Positions 60,401 to 64,000 of a stretch of DNA of 64,000 bases are shown here, piece after piece. This stretch comes from Phoronis australis (taxonomy: Eukaryota > Phoronida > Phoronidae). Below the pieces are notes generated by a model. The model had not been told where the DNA came from, ran no database searches, and saw only the letters and a list, made by a program, of their open reading frames with translations. Location: positions 853,981 through 917,980 of the forward strand of contig NMRA01000062.1 in the NCBI GenBank assembly GCA_002633005.1, given 5' to 3'. Each line of letters opens with the position of its first letter. The stretch's first letter is position 1. The translations under genes were made by a program, and so were the position numbers.

Positions 60401-63160
60401 ACAAAATGTAAAAATAAAGAAGAATAATAGAAAATGGAAAATTAATTTACTTGATAGTTTGAAAAGAGTTCATCTCAGAGACTTGTACTATGAAAACGAA
60501 GTTTTGCAACAGTTTATGCACAAACAAAAAAGTTTGTGAACTGGTGAAAGTTGCCTTAAATGCAGTTTTTGGCCAATTTACTGTAGATTATTAAAGAAAT
60601 TTCAAGCTAGGTCATGCATCTATTTCTAGTTTATAAATGAAACGAGAGTATAACACACTCCAGACAACGCATATTACACCTGAACCTGTAGTAGTTAAGA
60701 TATTAATTTTGATTTTCCAGGAGGAATGTTTCTTGTAATTAAATTTTGTTCCCTATTCTATGATACAGGTGGTTCTAGATTAACTCTTTTTCCTTGACAG
60801 TTAAATATTTTTAAAATGCACAATCATCCACTTAATAACAAGGTTAACAAAAAAAATAGTTTGAATTACAAAATTAACGATGCTTGACCATAACCTAGCC
60901 CGTCTTAGTGACTAAAAAACAATTCTACAGTTCACAGAGACAATAACTTCAAGTAAGAGCCATTATAGGGACAGAATTAGACCAGGGACAACAGCTAAGT
61001 TCAAACGTGAAACAAAGCACAGGGCATGGCAAGCAATCCGTAACTAGACTTTAAACCAGTGGCCTGCCTGGAAAATACAGTGGCTCGCCTGAAAAATACA
61101 GTGGCTGAACCCTCAGGTTAATCTTGCCAATCCTTGTCAAAGGTTTGCATGCGGGCATGCTATCTTGATTTGGAAATGCCACTGATTAAATTTTGAGGAA
61201 CTCACTGGTTTTTTATTGAGCAGGCACAGGATTTAAAGACTGCAACGGAGTCTCGACACTGCTTTGTCCCAAAAGCTAGATGGAGAAGTTGAAAAGTGAG
61301 CTTTGTATTTACTTACCATTAGATCAATTTTTTGTGGAATAACAAAAAGGAAAAAGTCAAGTCAGTATTAATTCCTCACATATACAACTTAAATGCTGTA
61401 ACATATTTTGTAGGACTTGCAGGAGGTGGTAAAGAACTCAACAGGCAATCACTAATCTGTAGATTTCGGCAAGGAATGATCACAACTAGCTCAGTCTACT
61501 ATGAGGTAGTGAAACACTTCTAGGAGGTAATGCCAGTGTTTGGCAAGTTTGGCTTAACATTGCATGCAGGTAGAGTGTTCCTGATCAGCTAGACTTTAGA
61601 CTCAATAAATAACCACATAATGTGAAGGGATCACACAACCTTACAAAGCTTGATGTTTATGGCCCTGGAGAAAATGGTTTATTAGGACAATTTAATTCCA
61701 GTTGCTAGTGTGTAATCTTATTCAAGTGCTCAACATAAATTGTATAGAATTCAAAATAATTGGTAGAATGTATCCACAACACTGTGCACAATTCAAGCAA
61801 AAATTTACTAGCCTGAGTACCACAATTGATAAGTGTACATCATACCATGTCTGAGGAAAGTGAAACTAGGCAAACAATAGCATCATTAAGCAAAATGAGG
61901 ATGTTTCATATCACTCACAAATGCAAAAGGACCATCTAAGTTTAACAAAGGGACCAAGAGAGAACGGCAAAATTTGACTTCAACTAAGAGGCAAACTGCA
62001 TGAAAAAGAATCAACTATATGGTGAAACAATGTTTTAGTTGTGTAAAGATCTGATTAACGAACGTTTTACTGCTGATTTAACTTATTAAGTTCTGTGAAA
62101 TGTTTTTTTTTTTTTAGTCTAAATAGAACAAGATGTTTCCATGACAAAGTCCATACATACCGATGCACCATACTGTAAAATGGCGCTAGTTAAGTCGTCC
62201 ACAGTCTTCAGCTCCAGGTCATCCATGCTTTTAGACAGCTGGTGGCGAAGTCGCTTCCTCCTTTTTGGGTTCCCGCGACGCATGGCGATGTCTTCAGAAA
62301 AAAGCAACATCGCCCCTCTTCTGGTCAGATAGGTCTTGGGGAGGTTGACTTCTGACTTTGTTGAAATGTTGGACACATTTGATCTAGGTGTATCTGCCTC
62401 TTCAAAAGCCACTCGTGGCTGGAGAGGAGGCAGGTACAGTCTGTTGGGGTTCTCAGCCCAGTTGAAATAATCCTGCAATGAATGAAATGTCCGTAATGAT
62501 GAGCAAAAGAAAGGTTGAACACAGATTACCATCCCATGTCACGACATGCATCTATATTGTCACGGTTCTTTTAAGACTGAATGTTTAAAAACCTACAGCA
62601 GCATATCACAATTTGGAATTTAAGATTTCAAAACGGAGAAATTAATCAACTCAAGAATGGTGCACTTTGGAATGTTGACAACAGTAGTGTGGGACTAGTA
62701 GTTTCTCAAAAGAGATAAAGCTTAACAGAAGTAAAGTTGCGTACCTAAAATCTACTTGTAACTTCAAACTAAGATCCACTCTATGAGAGTTGTTAGTAGT
62801 TCTTGCCACACTCACCTCAGGAGAAAGGTGGCAGCACCTACTTACGGGGTTTAGTTTTTCGAATGAGGGGAAAAATCCTTCCCAGCAATGATTAAGGGTG
62901 TTACAAATAACAAATACCGCAGTGGTGCTTATTAGCACTGGTCCTTTCAAAAGCCAATTAAACACCATTCTGAAACAAGCGCCGCCAGCAGTACTGTAAA
63001 TCGAAACTAATGAAGAAGAACTCTGACCGAAGTTCACTGTCTTAATGGAAATTTGAGTAGATGCGTTACAAGCATTAAAAGCCATCAATGGCATCAAAGC
63101 TGTTTTAAGATCGTAACTGTTACAATGCTCGTCCCACACTGGTAACAATGACAGTCCCAC
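27174..63160 (-). CDS. KIAA2012: KIAA2012-like coiled-coil protein, 28-29 coding exons (gene-level entry)
   Basis: Homologue of vertebrate KIAA2012, a protein of unestablished function. From what I recall of human KIAA2012, matches include EDYLNW (here PEDYFNW), LPKTFSTRKGALILYSE (LPKTYLTRRGAMLLFSE), LELHTLQDLKEAIL (LELKTVDDLTSAIL), PGHSAKRYL (PGFSARRYL) and GYIKDS (GYITER). Exons were traced by GT-AG sites, and every junction keeps one frame to the stop at 27174-27176. The total is about 1,630 residues from exon 2, longer than the roughly 1,180-residue human protein; exon 1 is uncertain. Order: conserved N-terminal region (exons 2-4), helical segments (5-6), low-complexity Ser/Pro/Gly region (7-17), helical segments with RRSS motifs (18-21), acidic and Lys-rich/Pro-rich region (22-25), highly charged coiled coil (26-29) with a less charged tail containing AFVFSYFELLQWLGL. 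No signal peptide or membrane span was seen. The gene converges on the Frizzled gene. Confidence 0.85.
27937..28087 (-). CDS. KIAA2012: KIAA2012-like exon 28
   Basis: 151 nt, phase 1 to 2. Acceptor CTCTCTTCCAG, donor GTAAGC. Continues the coiled coil: EEQARRDAEEEERRKAEELM, KMKEEERLEYERKKKEEEE. Confidence 0.9.
28573..28847. mobile_element. Tc1/mariner-type MITE (family B), copy 1
   Basis: 275 bp. Left TA then CAGTACACGTCAAAAGTATT; the right end is an inverted degenerate copy. Lies in the intron between exons 27 and 28. Confidence 0.7.
28921..29093 (-). CDS. KIAA2012: KIAA2012-like exon 27
   Basis: 173 nt, phase 2 to 1. Acceptor GTGTTTTAG, donor GTACAG. Very high Glu/Arg coiled coil (KREQEEEEEKRREEAEREAQ and on to KKQAEEEAIRR). 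Confidence 0.88.
29500..29708 (-). CDS. KIAA2012: KIAA2012-like exon 26
   Basis: 209 nt, phase 0 to 2. Acceptor TTCCCAACAG, donor GTAAGT. Start of the charged coiled coil: ARAAKRAAQAEKRRLQVEAK, then alternating Glu/Lys/Arg. Confidence 0.9.
30101..30372. mobile_element. Tc1/mariner-type MITE (family B), copy 2
   Basis: 272 bp flanked by TA on both sides. Left CAGTGCAAGACAAAAGTAAT; right (reverse complement) CAGTGCAAGCCAAAAGTATT. No transposase. Lies in the intron between exons 25 and 26. Confidence 0.82.
30531..30707 (-). CDS. KIAA2012: KIAA2012-like exon 25
   Basis: 177 nt, phase 0-0. Acceptor CTGTTACAG, donor GTAAGT. Encodes SPDMEFVIVREEFSPDVEPL, then a SSKSTKSAKS run and DISDDFSDTGS. Confidence 0.87.
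31300..31590. mobile_element. MITE family A, copy 3
   Basis: About 291 bp. Left end CAGGAGCCTGTTTCATGAAA; right end (reverse complement) CCTGGAGTTTGTTTCATGAA. Lies in the 2.4-kb intron between exons 24 and 25, otherwise without recognisable features. Confidence 0.75.
33103..33296 (-). CDS. KIAA2012: KIAA2012-like exon 24
   Basis: 194 nt, phase 1 to 0. Acceptor TTTATTTTATCAG, donor GTAAGA. Lys-rich first half with KKEPKKKK repeated, then a proline-rich half (TPPPPPVVEEPPKEPSEPAS). Possible nuclear-localisation-like or nucleic-acid/microtubule-binding charge cluster; not testable here. Confidence 0.88.
33331..34120. repeat. 32-bp minisatellite, about 25 copies, filling one intron
   Basis: Tandem 32-bp units around AGCAGACAGTCACATCCACT, most uniform at 33900-34080. 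The host intron is 894 nt, so about 88 percent of it is array, leaving only short flanks for splice signals. No unique spacers, so not a CRISPR array. Confidence 0.95.
34191..34371 (-). CDS. KIAA2012: KIAA2012-like exon 23
   Basis: 181 nt, phase 0 to 1. Acceptor TCTGGCACAG, donor GTGAGT. Encodes a Ser/Lys/Gly-rich stretch (SPGKSAKSSVSKKSSPSKRS), then VGKVDHKKELEDLYKQPTPP. An alternative AG five bases on would start with a stop, so this edge is favoured. Confidence 0.85.
35040..35598. repeat. 64-69 bp minisatellite carrying copies of an exon end and 5' splice site
   Basis: About 8-9 degenerate units (one spacing is 80 bp owing to an insertion) lie downstream of exon 22. On the minus strand the units read like GAGGAGCTTGTGAAG|GTATGG, the real exon-donor junction. 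GTATGG recurs with its GT at 35534, 35454, 35388, 35319 and 35252. More distal units have lost it. Confidence 0.88.
35467..35491. repeat. Perfect 25-bp palindrome inside the minisatellite
   Basis: CTCAAATGGACC and GGTCCATTTGAG flank a single T. It accounts for the one long spacing (80 bp) in the array and looks like a local inversion or foldback error during repeat expansion. Confidence 0.8.
35599..35939 (-). CDS. KIAA2012: KIAA2012-like exon 22
   Basis: 341 nt, phase 1 to 0. Acceptor TTTTTTAAAG, donor GTATGG. Encodes an acidic, Ala/Lys-rich segment, including EEVVAAAEVKASSVKSGKSK and GQEESEKERTQLEELVK. The exon end and its donor are the parent sequence of the adjacent minisatellite. Confidence 0.87.
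36838..37056 (-). CDS. KIAA2012: KIAA2012-like exon 21
   Basis: 219 nt, phase 1-1. Acceptor GTGCTGCAG, donor GTGAGC. Encodes LSRRSSIDVPADAEVSPELI, KKSVTPDDIEVVRDVESGKS and GSVKSAISDALGGVKEG. Contains a second RRSS motif and the VKSAISDALG echo of exon 5. Confidence 0.88.
37704..37803 (-). CDS. KIAA2012: KIAA2012-like exon 20
   Basis: 100 nt, phase 0 to 1. Acceptor GTGTTGCAG, donor GTGAGT. Encodes KVIDAMLQRQTSKSAGPTVE and DYTDLIRQTLASV, probably helical. Confidence 0.83.
38060..38345. repeat. 32-bp intronic minisatellite, about 9 copies
   Basis: Degenerate units of 32 bp around CAGAACAAGTTATAGTCATC in the intron between exons 19 and 20. Confidence 0.85.
38741..38824 (-). CDS. KIAA2012: KIAA2012-like exon 19
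   Basis: 84 nt, phase 0-0, 28 residues: LAAEIWMERYPVNIISRSQS then LQGLSTDQ. Acceptor TCTTATTCCAG, donor GTGCAT. Confidence 0.75.
39755..39915 (-). CDS. KIAA2012: KIAA2012-like exon 18
   Basis: 161 nt, phase 1 to 0. Acceptor CTCCCTTTTAG, donor GTTGGT. Encodes DVASGPVSRRSSLSQS, then helical LIETLTEHAQKIVDDVLSGD. Contains an RRSS basic-Ser motif. Confidence 0.85.
40027..40584. mobile_element. MITE with long terminal inverted repeats (family D)
   Basis: 558 bp with TIRs of about 40 bp: left GGGCTGTTCCAGCAAAATCT, right (reverse complement) GGGCTGTTCCAGTAAAATCT, both running into a G-rich GGGGGGAAGGCA stretch. Flanked by TGA on both sides, a possible 3-bp target duplication. No transposase frame. 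Lies in the intron between exons 17 and 18. Confidence 0.8.
41901..42203 (-). CDS. KIAA2012: KIAA2012-like exon 17
   Basis: 303 nt, phase 1-1. Acceptor AACTTTCAG, donor GTACTT. Encodes APIDALDIEIRLDELMAPAQ, SYQEYSIPSPSIHTPPVVQI and SLGPSPSLHSPLSRPSKK. Pro/Ser-rich. Last of the run of symmetric 1-1 exons. Confidence 0.87.
44197..44313 (-). CDS. KIAA2012: KIAA2012-like exon 16, second copy (probable allelic duplicate)
   Basis: Identical encoded protein and splice sites to 45220-45336. Count one of the two. Confidence 0.65.
45220..45336 (-). CDS. KIAA2012: KIAA2012-like exon 16 (copy right of the single N)
   Basis: 117 nt, phase 1-1. Acceptor CATTTCTACAG, donor GTAGTC. Encodes EINLQSGDVDPTMSMTVKSY, then SQSGSRLSKHSLVES. 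An identical copy lies at 44197-44313. Confidence 0.8.
46823..46990 (-). CDS. KIAA2012: KIAA2012-like exon 15
   Basis: 168 nt, phase 1-1. Encodes LYSKVFGRRRSKGYHQ, IPLITIQEASDFASDSSEEG and WQFWAPTWSPRQST. The only donor restoring phase that I see is a weak GTCTTC, so the 3' edge is uncertain. Contains another RRRS motif. Confidence 0.7.
47914..48030 (-). CDS. KIAA2012: KIAA2012-like exon 14
   Basis: 117 nt, phase 1-1. Acceptor TAATTTCCAG, donor GTGAGA. Encodes AGDVTDASEVGIEADEWKSQ and SSSRAVIKPYGYPDPI. Confidence 0.85.
48972..49262. mobile_element. MITE family C, copy 3
   Basis: 291 bp. Left end AGTAAAAATTCTCCAACTTGG; right end (reverse complement) GGTAACCATTCTCCAATGTGG. It sits in the intron after exon 13, ending 13 bp from the exon edge. 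Confidence 0.75.
49276..49452 (-). CDS. KIAA2012: KIAA2012-like exon 13
   Basis: 177 nt, phase 1-1. Acceptor ATCTTCACAG, donor GTTTGT. Encodes AGSVKSGDEAMSIKGSVIFA, PGGAVIPLSIGG and NFITPEEA. A MITE ends about 13 nt past its donor. Confidence 0.85.
49903..50064 (-). CDS. KIAA2012: KIAA2012-like exon 12, second copy (probable allelic duplicate)
   Basis: Same 162-nt exon, splice sites and encoded protein as 51054-51215. Either copy joins exons 11 and 13 in frame. Because the exon is symmetric, counting both would also stay open, so a predictor could wrongly include both. Confidence 0.7.
50761..50956. other. Assembly gap (196 N) with duplicated flanks
   Basis: 49806-50760 (955 bp) and 50957-51893 (937 bp) are near-identical: the sequence right of the gap restarts at a point already covered left of it. 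This is the signature of two overlapping contigs from divergent alleles scaffolded end to end. Confidence 0.9.
51054..51215 (-). CDS. KIAA2012: KIAA2012-like exon 12 (copy right of the N gap)
   Basis: 162 nt, phase 1-1. Encodes GPVLAGGSQLQGSTESVFSA, FQQALESRDLKSPGQQSGAL and LKSSSKSPSK. An identical protein segment occurs at 49903-50064. The two copies flank the assembly gap and are probably one exon sequenced from two alleles. Confidence 0.85.
52032..52154 (-). CDS. KIAA2012: KIAA2012-like exon 11
   Basis: 123 nt, phase 1-1. Acceptor TTTTAAGCAG, strong donor GTGAGT. Encodes EEALDGWASGIKEVSEEESA, then KLATESVPKTDTTSKKSAS. Acidic then Ser/Lys-rich. Confidence 0.87.
52711..52851 (-). CDS. KIAA2012: KIAA2012-like exon 10
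   Basis: 141 nt, phase 1-1. Acceptor ATAATTCCAG, donor GTACAC. Encodes ALVPPINIQPPTPQHSSLSN and QTMDEDPATE. Pro/Ser-rich, probably disordered. Confidence 0.83.
52987..53010 (-). CDS. KIAA2012: KIAA2012-like candidate 24-nt microexon (exon 9)
   Basis: A strong acceptor (TTTTTTTGTTGTAG) and a weaker donor (GTATTA) bound 24 nt, phase 1-1, adding NTDLTPTH. Skipping it keeps the frame, so it would be an optional cassette. Supported only by splice sites and phase. Confidence 0.5.
53267..53497 (-). CDS. KIAA2012: KIAA2012-like exon 8
   Basis: 231 nt, phase 1-1. Acceptor ATCCAATAG, donor GTACGT. Ser-rich start (SGASRSSRTSSWAQG), then VSDREYIGGIPVASVKTVSE and KPPLPPIQAALSPIKSVV. Low complexity, probably disordered. 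First of ten consecutive symmetric phase 1-1 exons. Confidence 0.85.
53498..55803 (-). other. Long intron between exons 7 and 8
   Basis: About 2.3 kb with no further exon, repeat array or element that I can support. Plus-strand frames at 54376-54618 and 54626-54856 show no family features. Confidence 0.6.
55804..55915 (-). CDS. KIAA2012: KIAA2012-like exon 7
   Basis: 112 nt, phase 0 to 1. Encodes TYLDNTEVMIEDKSQEARLG, GSIKGGKLPPYRAD and AFD. Donor GTACGT. The following 2.3-kb intron shows no further exon. Confidence 0.8.
56095..56403. repeat. 34-bp intronic minisatellite, about 9 copies
   Basis: Degenerate tandem units of about 34 bp around GATGACCAATGGCTATCACC. The array fills most of the 507-nt intron between exons 6 and 7. 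Confidence 0.85.
56423..56518 (-). CDS. KIAA2012: KIAA2012-like exon 6
   Basis: 96 nt, phase 0-0, 32 residues. Acceptor CTCCTTTTAG, donor GTAAGA. Encodes QMIDDSMARSEKGDD and NSLPDFNMEEAVQ. A 34-bp minisatellite begins about 20 nt past its donor. Confidence 0.85.
57424..57617 (-). CDS. KIAA2012: KIAA2012-like exon 5
   Basis: 194 nt, phase 1 to 0. Acceptor TTCTCTTCAG, donor GTAATG. Encodes an acidic segment (VVDEGSLQDIQSNISDIGSI), then helical KDLDKESQAQVLTDLLVKSA ending LSHAIGKTQ. VKSALSHAIG is closely echoed by VKSAISDALG in exon 21. Confidence 0.88.
57723..57872. repeat. Long near-perfect foldback
   Basis: Two arms of about 65-70 bp, roughly 88 percent complementary by eye, flank an 8-nt loop near 57795-57802. 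Inner arms pair TTTTCGGAT with ATCCGAAAG; outer arms pair TGTAGAATAT with ATATTCTACA. It lies about 110 nt upstream of exon 5 in the sense direction, so the pre-mRNA could form a strong hairpin. A foldback-type MITE is likely. Confidence 0.8.
58002..58271. mobile_element. Tc1/mariner-type MITE (family B), copy 3
   Basis: 270 bp flanked by TA. Left end CAGTACAAGCCAAAAGTATT; right end is an inverted imperfect copy ending CTTGAACTG. TA target sites and CAGT termini are typical of Tc1/mariner. No transposase frame. Lies in the intron between exons 4 and 5. Confidence 0.75.
58867..59046 (-). CDS. KIAA2012: KIAA2012-like exon 4
   Basis: 180 nt, phase 1-1. The junction codon gives GYITERSMFE, matching human GYIKDSVLLQ. 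It continues DNLSQVPLPYRI (human DLSGVPPKYHLLP) and ends FYRRRSVAEE, with an RRRS basic-Ser motif. Acceptor TGATTCCAG, donor GTGAGA. Confidence 0.9.
59640..59766 (-). mobile_element. Candidate tRNA-derived SINE head
   Basis: On the minus strand GGCTCAGAGGAGTAG resembles a pol III A box, and GTTTGAGTCC about 30 nt on resembles a B box. This A/B spacing is typical of tRNA-derived SINEs. It lies in the intron between exons 3 and 4. Without a cloverleaf it is not a functional tRNA, and no second copy was found. Confidence 0.4.
59837..59996 (-). CDS. KIAA2012: KIAA2012-like exon 3
   Basis: 160 nt, phase 0 to 1. Encodes AQREEDVYLGF and RPGFSARRYLASW, matching human QIQPGHSAKRYL. Two donors six bases apart (ending at 59837 or 59843) keep the same phase and would add or drop two residues. 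Confidence 0.88.
59997..62160 (-). other. Long intron between exons 2 and 3
   Basis: About 2.2 kb, very AT-rich at 60.1-60.9 kb. A short direct repeat around AAATACAGTGGCT occurs near 61060-61105. No exon recognised. Confidence 0.6.
62161..62472 (-). CDS. KIAA2012: KIAA2012-like exon 2
   Basis: 312 nt, phase 0-0. Acceptor TTCATTGCAG, donor GTATGT. Encodes DYFNWAENPNRLYLPP, LPKTYLTRRGAMLLFSE, a basic RRGNPKRRKRLR run and LELKTVDDLTSAILQYG. This is the most conserved block of the gene and the main basis for the family call. Confidence 0.93.
62816..63160 (-). CDS. KIAA2012: Tentative exon 1 of KIAA2012-like gene
   Basis: An open frame ends HLSPE at a strong donor (GAG|GTGAGT) and joins exon 2 in phase 0 to give SPEDYFNW, close to human EPEDYLNW. 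A second possible donor, GTAAGT at 62845-62840, also joins in phase. The upstream part (possible Met at 63160 or internally) does not resemble the human N-terminus, so the true first exon may be shorter or beyond 64000. Confidence 0.35.
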
Positions 63161-64000
63161 ACTCGTCTAGATAAGGTTACAACTTGAGTGAAATAAAACA
63201 CGCTATTTAAAAGAACTGATCAAACATACCATGCAGTAGGTAACACCCACCAAGAGTACGTGATTGCCAAGTCTGCAAAACTGGCCTTTGAATAATCGCC
63301 GAGTTTTAAATAAGCACTGAGTTTTAAATAAGTGCTTTTTGTCTTCGAAAAAATACATGATACTACGGTATAATTCTTTGCCATTGTTGTCTTTGATCCA
63401 CACGCGATGTTCACAAATGCCCTATAAAGCATCTGTTGAAAAGCATTTAAATATTCACAACTACCCAAGTGCTACCACGGCAAAAATATAATTTGAAATT
63501 GTTTTACTAATGAACAGTGAGTTGCGCCACAACACAGATTCGAACTCCGAGGCTGTGCACTCAAACATATGGTCAGTAATTGGATTCTGTTTCTGTCCAC
63601 AAAAAGGGCAAAAATGAAATCAAACGTCCGAATTCTTCAGGCAGCTCTTATCTTAACACAATCAGATTAAAGTGCAATAATGGGTAATTGAACAGAAAAA
63701 CCTGCTGTTTCTGACCGTCCGGACTAGCCTGCCTGATACAGCTGGACCGTCTTTCACGACAATATAACGTTATGTCATATCGTGGAGTTCTAGTTACTTT
63801 TAACAAAAATCCAAAACCAAATACATTTATTTATTTAATTATGAATCTAAATGCTGCCGTGTGATACTGATGCCAAAGTTACATATTTTGCATTTTTGAG
63901 CAAATGCTGAATGACTTGTCCACATGCTGTACTGTAGTGTACTGTAGAGATTAAAATGAATGAGACACTTTTGCATCATTGACAAATTTGACCATCTCAT
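63161..64000. other. Upstream of the tentative first exon; nothing confident
   Basis: No recognisable exon on either strand. A TTCGAAT motif at about 63538-63544 looks like a tRNA T-loop, but I could not build a cloverleaf around it. The promoter and true first exon of the KIAA2012-like gene may lie here or beyond the window. Confidence 0.45.

Noticed and set aside
62651-63160. 169-residue minus-strand frame as a separate single-exon gene
   Set aside because: Reading continues through strong donor sites into intron sequence; at most its first part is exon 1 of the KIAA2012-like gene.
63500-63560. Possible tRNA gene because of a TTCGAAT motif
   Set aside because: The T-stem does not pair properly and no D-arm, anticodon arm or acceptor stem could be built.

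Overview
The window is nuclear DNA from a non-vertebrate animal: AT-rich, spliced genes with GT-AG introns, dispersed MITE-like elements, intronic minisatellites and a heterozygous draft assembly. A Frizzled receptor and a homologue of vertebrate KIAA2012 place it in Metazoa. An invertebrate deuterostome or a lophotrochozoan fits, but I cannot name the species.

Layout. (1) 1-2195, plus strand: last coding exon of a Frizzled1/2/7-class Wnt receptor, with its 3' UTR after it. (2) About 2.2-18.66 kb: gene-poor, CpG-poor sequence with scattered MITEs and a small minisatellite, no convincing exon. (3) About 18.66-25.07 kb: an abruptly CpG-rich block with no recognisable gene and one CTCF-like motif; it lies between the two convergent genes. 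(4) 25.07-27.17 kb: CpG-poor 3' flank of the second gene. (5) 27174-62472, probably to 63160 or beyond, minus strand: a 28-29 exon gene homologous to KIAA2012. I traced every exon by splice sites and reading phase; all junctions keep one frame, giving about 1,630 residues without the uncertain first exon and about 1,746 with it. The protein has a conserved N-terminal region (PEDYFNW, LPKTYLTRRGA, LELKTVDDL, RPGFSARRYL, GYITERS), a long Ser/Pro/Gly-rich middle built from symmetric exons, a Lys-rich/Pro-rich stretch, and a charged coiled-coil C-terminus. Its function is not established.

Two assembly seams, a single N at 44677 and a 196-N gap at 50761-50956, are each flanked by about 1 kb of near-identical sequence, and each duplicates one exon of the KIAA2012-like gene. 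They look like unmerged allelic overlaps, so each exon should be counted once.

The most unusual feature is an intronic minisatellite at about 35040-35598 whose units each copy the end of the neighbouring exon, several with its GT donor, giving a ladder of decoy 5' splice sites. Other points are an intron that is about 88 percent minisatellite, ten consecutive phase 1-1 exons, a possible 24-nt microexon, and the CpG-rich island between the convergent genes. I found no CRISPR array, operon, prokaryotic system, rRNA or confident tRNA gene.
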